A DNA stretch of 8,725 nt, taken from positions 1 to 8,725 of the forward strand of contig JBIKMC010000139.1 in assembly GCA_044359405.1 (NCBI GenBank), given 5' to 3'. This DNA is from SYIM01 sp044359405. Its GTDB lineage: Bacteria; Pseudomonadota; Gammaproteobacteria; Burkholderiales; Burkholderiaceae_E. The translations under genes and the position numbers were made by a program. The notes below the pieces were generated by a model. It searched no databases. It was not told the DNA's origin and worked only from the letters and a program-made list of their open reading frames with translations. This document shows positions 7,301 to 8,725 of this stretch, in pieces. Each line of letters opens with the position of its first letter. Positions within the stretch are counted from its first letter, which is position 1.

Positions 7301-7504
7301 GCCATGGTGTTCGGCATGCTGCCACTGGCCGTAGGGTTGGGCGAGGGCTCCGAGCAGCGGGCGCCACTGGCGCACGCGGTCATCGGCGGCGTGCTGGCGT
7401 CCACGCTGCTCACGCTGCTCATCGTTCCGGTTCTGTATACCCTTCTGGATGACCTCCGACGTCTTCGCAAGCGTCTGGGCTCGCCGGCAACCCGTGCCCG
7501 TTGA
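4379..7504 (+). CDS. RND efflux pump, inner-membrane permease (HAE-1/AcrB type)
   Basis: The product is 1041 aa, the normal length for AcrB-like proton-driven exporters. TM1 is at about 10-30, followed by a large periplasmic loop to about 335, TM2-TM6, a cytoplasmic linker (about 488-515), TM7 (about 531-553), a second large loop to about 862, and TM8-TM12 ending near 1026. The proton relay is intact: Asp400-Asp401 in TM4 (GLLIDDAIVVRENI) and Lys935 in TM10 (MGLVTKNAILLVDF), equivalent to AcrB D407/D408 and K940. The start is the ATG at 4379, whose product begins MWFTRVSIAHPVFA, the usual RND N-terminus; an earlier in-frame start at 4292 would only add adaptor-overlapping sequence. A purine stretch AAGG (4363-4366) is a weak ribosome site, and the 4-nt gap suggests translational coupling to the adaptor. 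Substrates cannot be predicted; HAE-1 members mostly export drugs and amphiphiles. Confidence 0.96.
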   Translation: MWFTRVSIAHPVFATMMMVAFVVLGLFSYQRLSVDQFPDIVFPVVVVTTEYPGASPEVVEADITRKIEEQVNTISGVNELASRSYEGSSVVIIRFDLSIDPAQAAQDVREKVALVRPTFRPEVKESLVTRVNPEDNPIISVALQSESRSTRELTTLADQLVKRRLENVRGVGRVTVVGGVKREVLVYLKPDAMESLRIGVDQVVSALKSENQELPAGTLLGRDREQVVQIKARIQSVAEFERIIIARRGGQPVRLAQVADVVDGQQERDSLALIDGKPAVSIDVVKAQGENTIAVVDGVKRIAQELQTQLPPDVKLVVVRDASTSIRNSVASVKRNIIEGAILTVLIVFLFLSSWRSTVITGLTLPISLIGTFLVMYAMGFTINLVTLLGLSICVGLLIDDAIVVRENIVRHQAMGEDHRQAALAGTAEIGLAVAATTLTIVAVFLPIGFMGGIIGRFFKEFGITVAFAVLLSMFVSFTLDPMLSSVWHDPDAHGPRGRGPIAWVLRHFQSLMAALERSYVSLLRWGLRHRLATMVLALAAFFGAFPLAGLVGKEFVPQADNNEFFVSFYTPAGSPLAFTEQRARQIQQTLAEFDGVTLTYATINTGVVQGRNYGSVFARLVPRDQRALSVQQMRAPVRERLSRLPGLTITDLGNLNVVGSGKPIQVSVLGQDTVELERLGTAVQAAMRRVNADLGREAIVEIDSSSKPAKPTVSIDVDRALASDLGVGVARLSAALRPLLAGESATTWRAPDDENYDVRVRLAAGNRSSIADLERLTVASTQLESDGGPRMIAVRQVASFNAGLGPTQINRKALAREVLVSANTDGIAAGTAGGLLQRYLDQIELPPGYQLGIGGGNKDMTESFGFAVQALVLAVVFIYMILASQFGSFLQPLAIMASLPMALIGVIAALLAWRSTLNIFSMIGFIMLMGLVTKNAILLVDFANQARHRGVERAQALLQAAEIRLRPILMTTLAMVFGMLPLAVGLGEGSEQRAPLAHAVIGGVLASTLLTLLIVPVLYTLLDDLRRLRKRLGSPATRAR

Positions 7505-7539
7505 TACACTTGACTCTTTCAACCGAACAGACTGCGGAA

Positions 7540-8205
7540 ATGGACTTCGAACTTGCCCGTTTCAACATGGTCGAGCAGCAGATCCGTCCCTGGGATGTGC
7601 TCGACCAATCCGTGCTTGACCTGCTTTTTTCGATCAAACGGGAAGACTTCGTCCCACCCGCGTTCCGCGCGCTGGCCTTCAGTGATCTGGAGCTACCGCT
7701 TGATGTCGCGGGAGCCCGCACGGGCGAAGTCATGCTGGCACCCAAGGTCGAAGCCCGCCTGCTGCAGGCGGCGGCCGTCAGGCCCAGCGACTCGGTTCTG
7801 GAAATCGGCGCGGGCTCGGGCTACATGGCGGCGCTACTGGCACAAGGCGCAGCTCGCGTGCTCAGCTACGAAATTCAGCCGATACTGGCCCGGTTCGCGG
7901 CACAGAACCTGCAGCGCGCCGGCATTGGCAATGTCGTCATCCGCGAAGGTCAGGGTCTGTCAGCGGCTGATGCCGGCCCGTTTGATCTCATCGTGCTGTC
8001 GGGCTCGGTTGCGTTCGTACCTGATCAGTTAATGTCCGCCTTGAGCCTGGGAGGCCGGCTGCTCGCCATCGTGGGCGATCTTCCCATGATGACGGCACAG
8101 ATCATCACCCGAACGAACATTGAACAGTTTTCTGCCGAGATTCTCTTTGACACGGTGGCCAAACCGCTCGTTGGTTTCCCGCAAAAAGATCGATTCGTCT
8201 TCTGA
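7540..8205 (+). CDS. Protein-L-isoaspartate O-methyltransferase-like protein (TolC-linked subfamily)
   Basis: The product is 221 aa, a class I SAM-dependent methyltransferase fold of the PCMT family. The SAM-binding motif I is clear (VLEIGAGSGYMAALLA, 86-101), followed by an acidic residue after strand 2 (YEIQ, Glu111), motif II (GPFDLIVLSGS, 146-156) and GGRLLAIVG (171-179). The region where true isoaspartyl methyltransferases carry the GxGxTISxP substrate motif reads ARTGEVMLAP here (59-68), so the TIS residues are absent. Such genes, often next to tolC in beta- and gammaproteobacteria, are commonly named pcm, but isoaspartate repair is doubtful here. I chose ATG 7540 because MDFELARFNMVEQQIRPWDVLD is the typical N-terminus; a TTG at 7501 overlaps the RND stop. 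No strong Shine-Dalgarno is seen. It sits 35 nt after the RND gene and 31 nt before tolC. Confidence 0.88.
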   Translation: MDFELARFNMVEQQIRPWDVLDQSVLDLLFSIKREDFVPPAFRALAFSDLELPLDVAGARTGEVMLAPKVEARLLQAAAVRPSDSVLEIGAGSGYMAALLAQGAARVLSYEIQPILARFAAQNLQRAGIGNVVIREGQGLSAADAGPFDLIVLSGSVAFVPDQLMSALSLGGRLLAIVGDLPMMTAQIITRTNIEQFSAEILFDTVAKPLVGFPQKDRFVF

Positions 8206-8224
8206 ACAACGATAAGCGCCCTCT

Positions 8225-8228
8225 GGAG
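8225..8228 (+). promoter_or_regulatory. Ribosome binding site of the tolC-type gene
   Basis: GGAG (within TGGAGA) lies 8 nt before the ATG at 8237. It decides the start of a gene whose first 40 codons would otherwise look out of place before the signal-peptide core. Confidence 0.65.
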
Positions 8229-8236
8229 AAGCTTTT

Positions 8237-8725
8237 ATGAACCACCCCCGCCCGACAGGCGCCTGGCCCGCATCCGGTAGTGGATCCAAAACCGGGCCGA
8301 GGCGGGACGCGTCTGGGCGTACCGAGGGCCCGGGGGCGCAGCGCTCGTCGGGCCGTTGCAGTCTGCTGACGCTGATGGCGGCTGGGGCTCTGGCATTTTC
8401 ACCCATGTCATCGCAGGCGTTTGATCTGCTGCAGGCCTACAAGCTGGCACAGGCCAATGACTCGCAACTGGCCGCTGCAAAGGCCCAGCTGGAGGCCGCC
8501 CGCGAAAAAGTGCCCCAGGCCGAGGCGGCGCTTCTGCCCAGTGTCAACACCACGGGTACGCTGTCGCGCCGGTTTGAGAATGTTGACCGCCCCACTGGGA
8601 CCCAGGACTATCAGTACAGCCTGCAGAACTACGGTGTTCAGCTCACCTACCCGCTTTATCGTCTGCAAAACGTCGAGACTCTCGAGCAGAGCCGGGTTCA
8701 GGAACAGGTCGGTGAAACCCAGTTC
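8237..8725 (+). CDS. tolC: TolC-family outer membrane efflux protein, 3' partial
   Basis: The frame is open from ATG 8237 to the right edge: 163 residues of the N-terminal part. The mature start after the signal peptide (FDLLQAYKLAQANDSQLAAAKAQLEAAREKV split across residues 62-92) matches the first helix of TolC-type outer membrane factors, followed by LPSVNTTGTLS (100-110) and the first barrel strand area YQYSLQNYGVQLTYPLYR (125-142), typical of the type I secretion/efflux TolC group. These proteins form trimeric channels across the outer membrane and periplasm. The hydrophobic core is at 42-58 with likely cleavage after SQA61. The preceding 40 residues are Gly/Pro/Arg/Ser-rich and unusually long for a signal n-region, but the Shine-Dalgarno supports this start and there is no better one (Met47 would leave no charged n-region). 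It completes the tripartite pump with the adaptor and RND genes upstream. The C-terminal helices lie beyond the window. Confidence 0.92.
   Translation, partial: MNHPRPTGAWPASGSGSKTGPRRDASGRTEGPGAQRSSGRCSLLTLMAAGALAFSPMSSQAFDLLQAYKLAQANDSQLAAAKAQLEAAREKVPQAEAALLPSVNTTGTLSRRFENVDRPTGTQDYQYSLQNYGVQLTYPLYRLQNVETLEQSRVQEQVGETQF

Noticed and set aside
7501..7539. TTG start for the methyltransferase-like gene
   Set aside because: It overlaps the RND stop codon; the family N-terminus starts at ATG 7540.
1..8725. Mobile elements, CRISPR, tRNA/rRNA, toxin-antitoxin or defence genes
   Set aside because: I saw no transposase or integrase motifs, regular repeats, tRNA-like arms or defence domains on either strand.

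Overview
The window is protein-coding, GC-rich proteobacterial DNA, most likely from a betaproteobacterium of the order Burkholderiales. This is inferred from the style of the UppP C-terminus and from the arrangement of efflux genes with a methyltransferase-like gene and tolC; no rRNA or other marker is present to confirm it. I see no tRNA, rRNA, insertion sequence, phage gene, CRISPR array or other sign of recent transfer. It reads as ordinary core chromosome carrying an envelope and efflux locus.

Left part (1-1721, + strand): the C-terminal part of an alkaline-phosphatase-superfamily phosphodiesterase, whose start lies outside the window, is followed after 46 nt by a complete uppP (undecaprenyl-diphosphatase, lipid carrier recycling). 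uppP ends tail to tail with a minus-strand gene for a secreted glycine-zipper protein with a Tyr/Pro-rich middle and a His-rich tail. The two stop codons share the palindrome CTAG.

Right part (2435-8725, + strand): a probable single operon runs tetR-type repressor, membrane fusion protein, HAE-1 type RND pump, methyltransferase-like protein, then a tolC-type outer membrane factor cut by the window end. Gaps are 49, 4, 35 and 31 nt. Together these encode a whole tripartite pump (inner membrane RND, periplasmic adaptor, outer membrane channel) with its own regulator. The promoter in front of tetR has a perfect TATAAT -10 box, and a 20-bp near-perfect palindrome covers the expected transcription start and ends 3 nt before the start codon. 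This suggests that the repressor controls itself and everything downstream.

I found no clearly new system. The points most worth checking are the operator/promoter with an apparently Shine-Dalgarno-less tetR start, the pump-linked methyltransferase-like protein that seems to lack the substrate motif of true isoaspartyl methyltransferases, and two secreted proteins with unusually long N-terminal regions before their signal-peptide cores.
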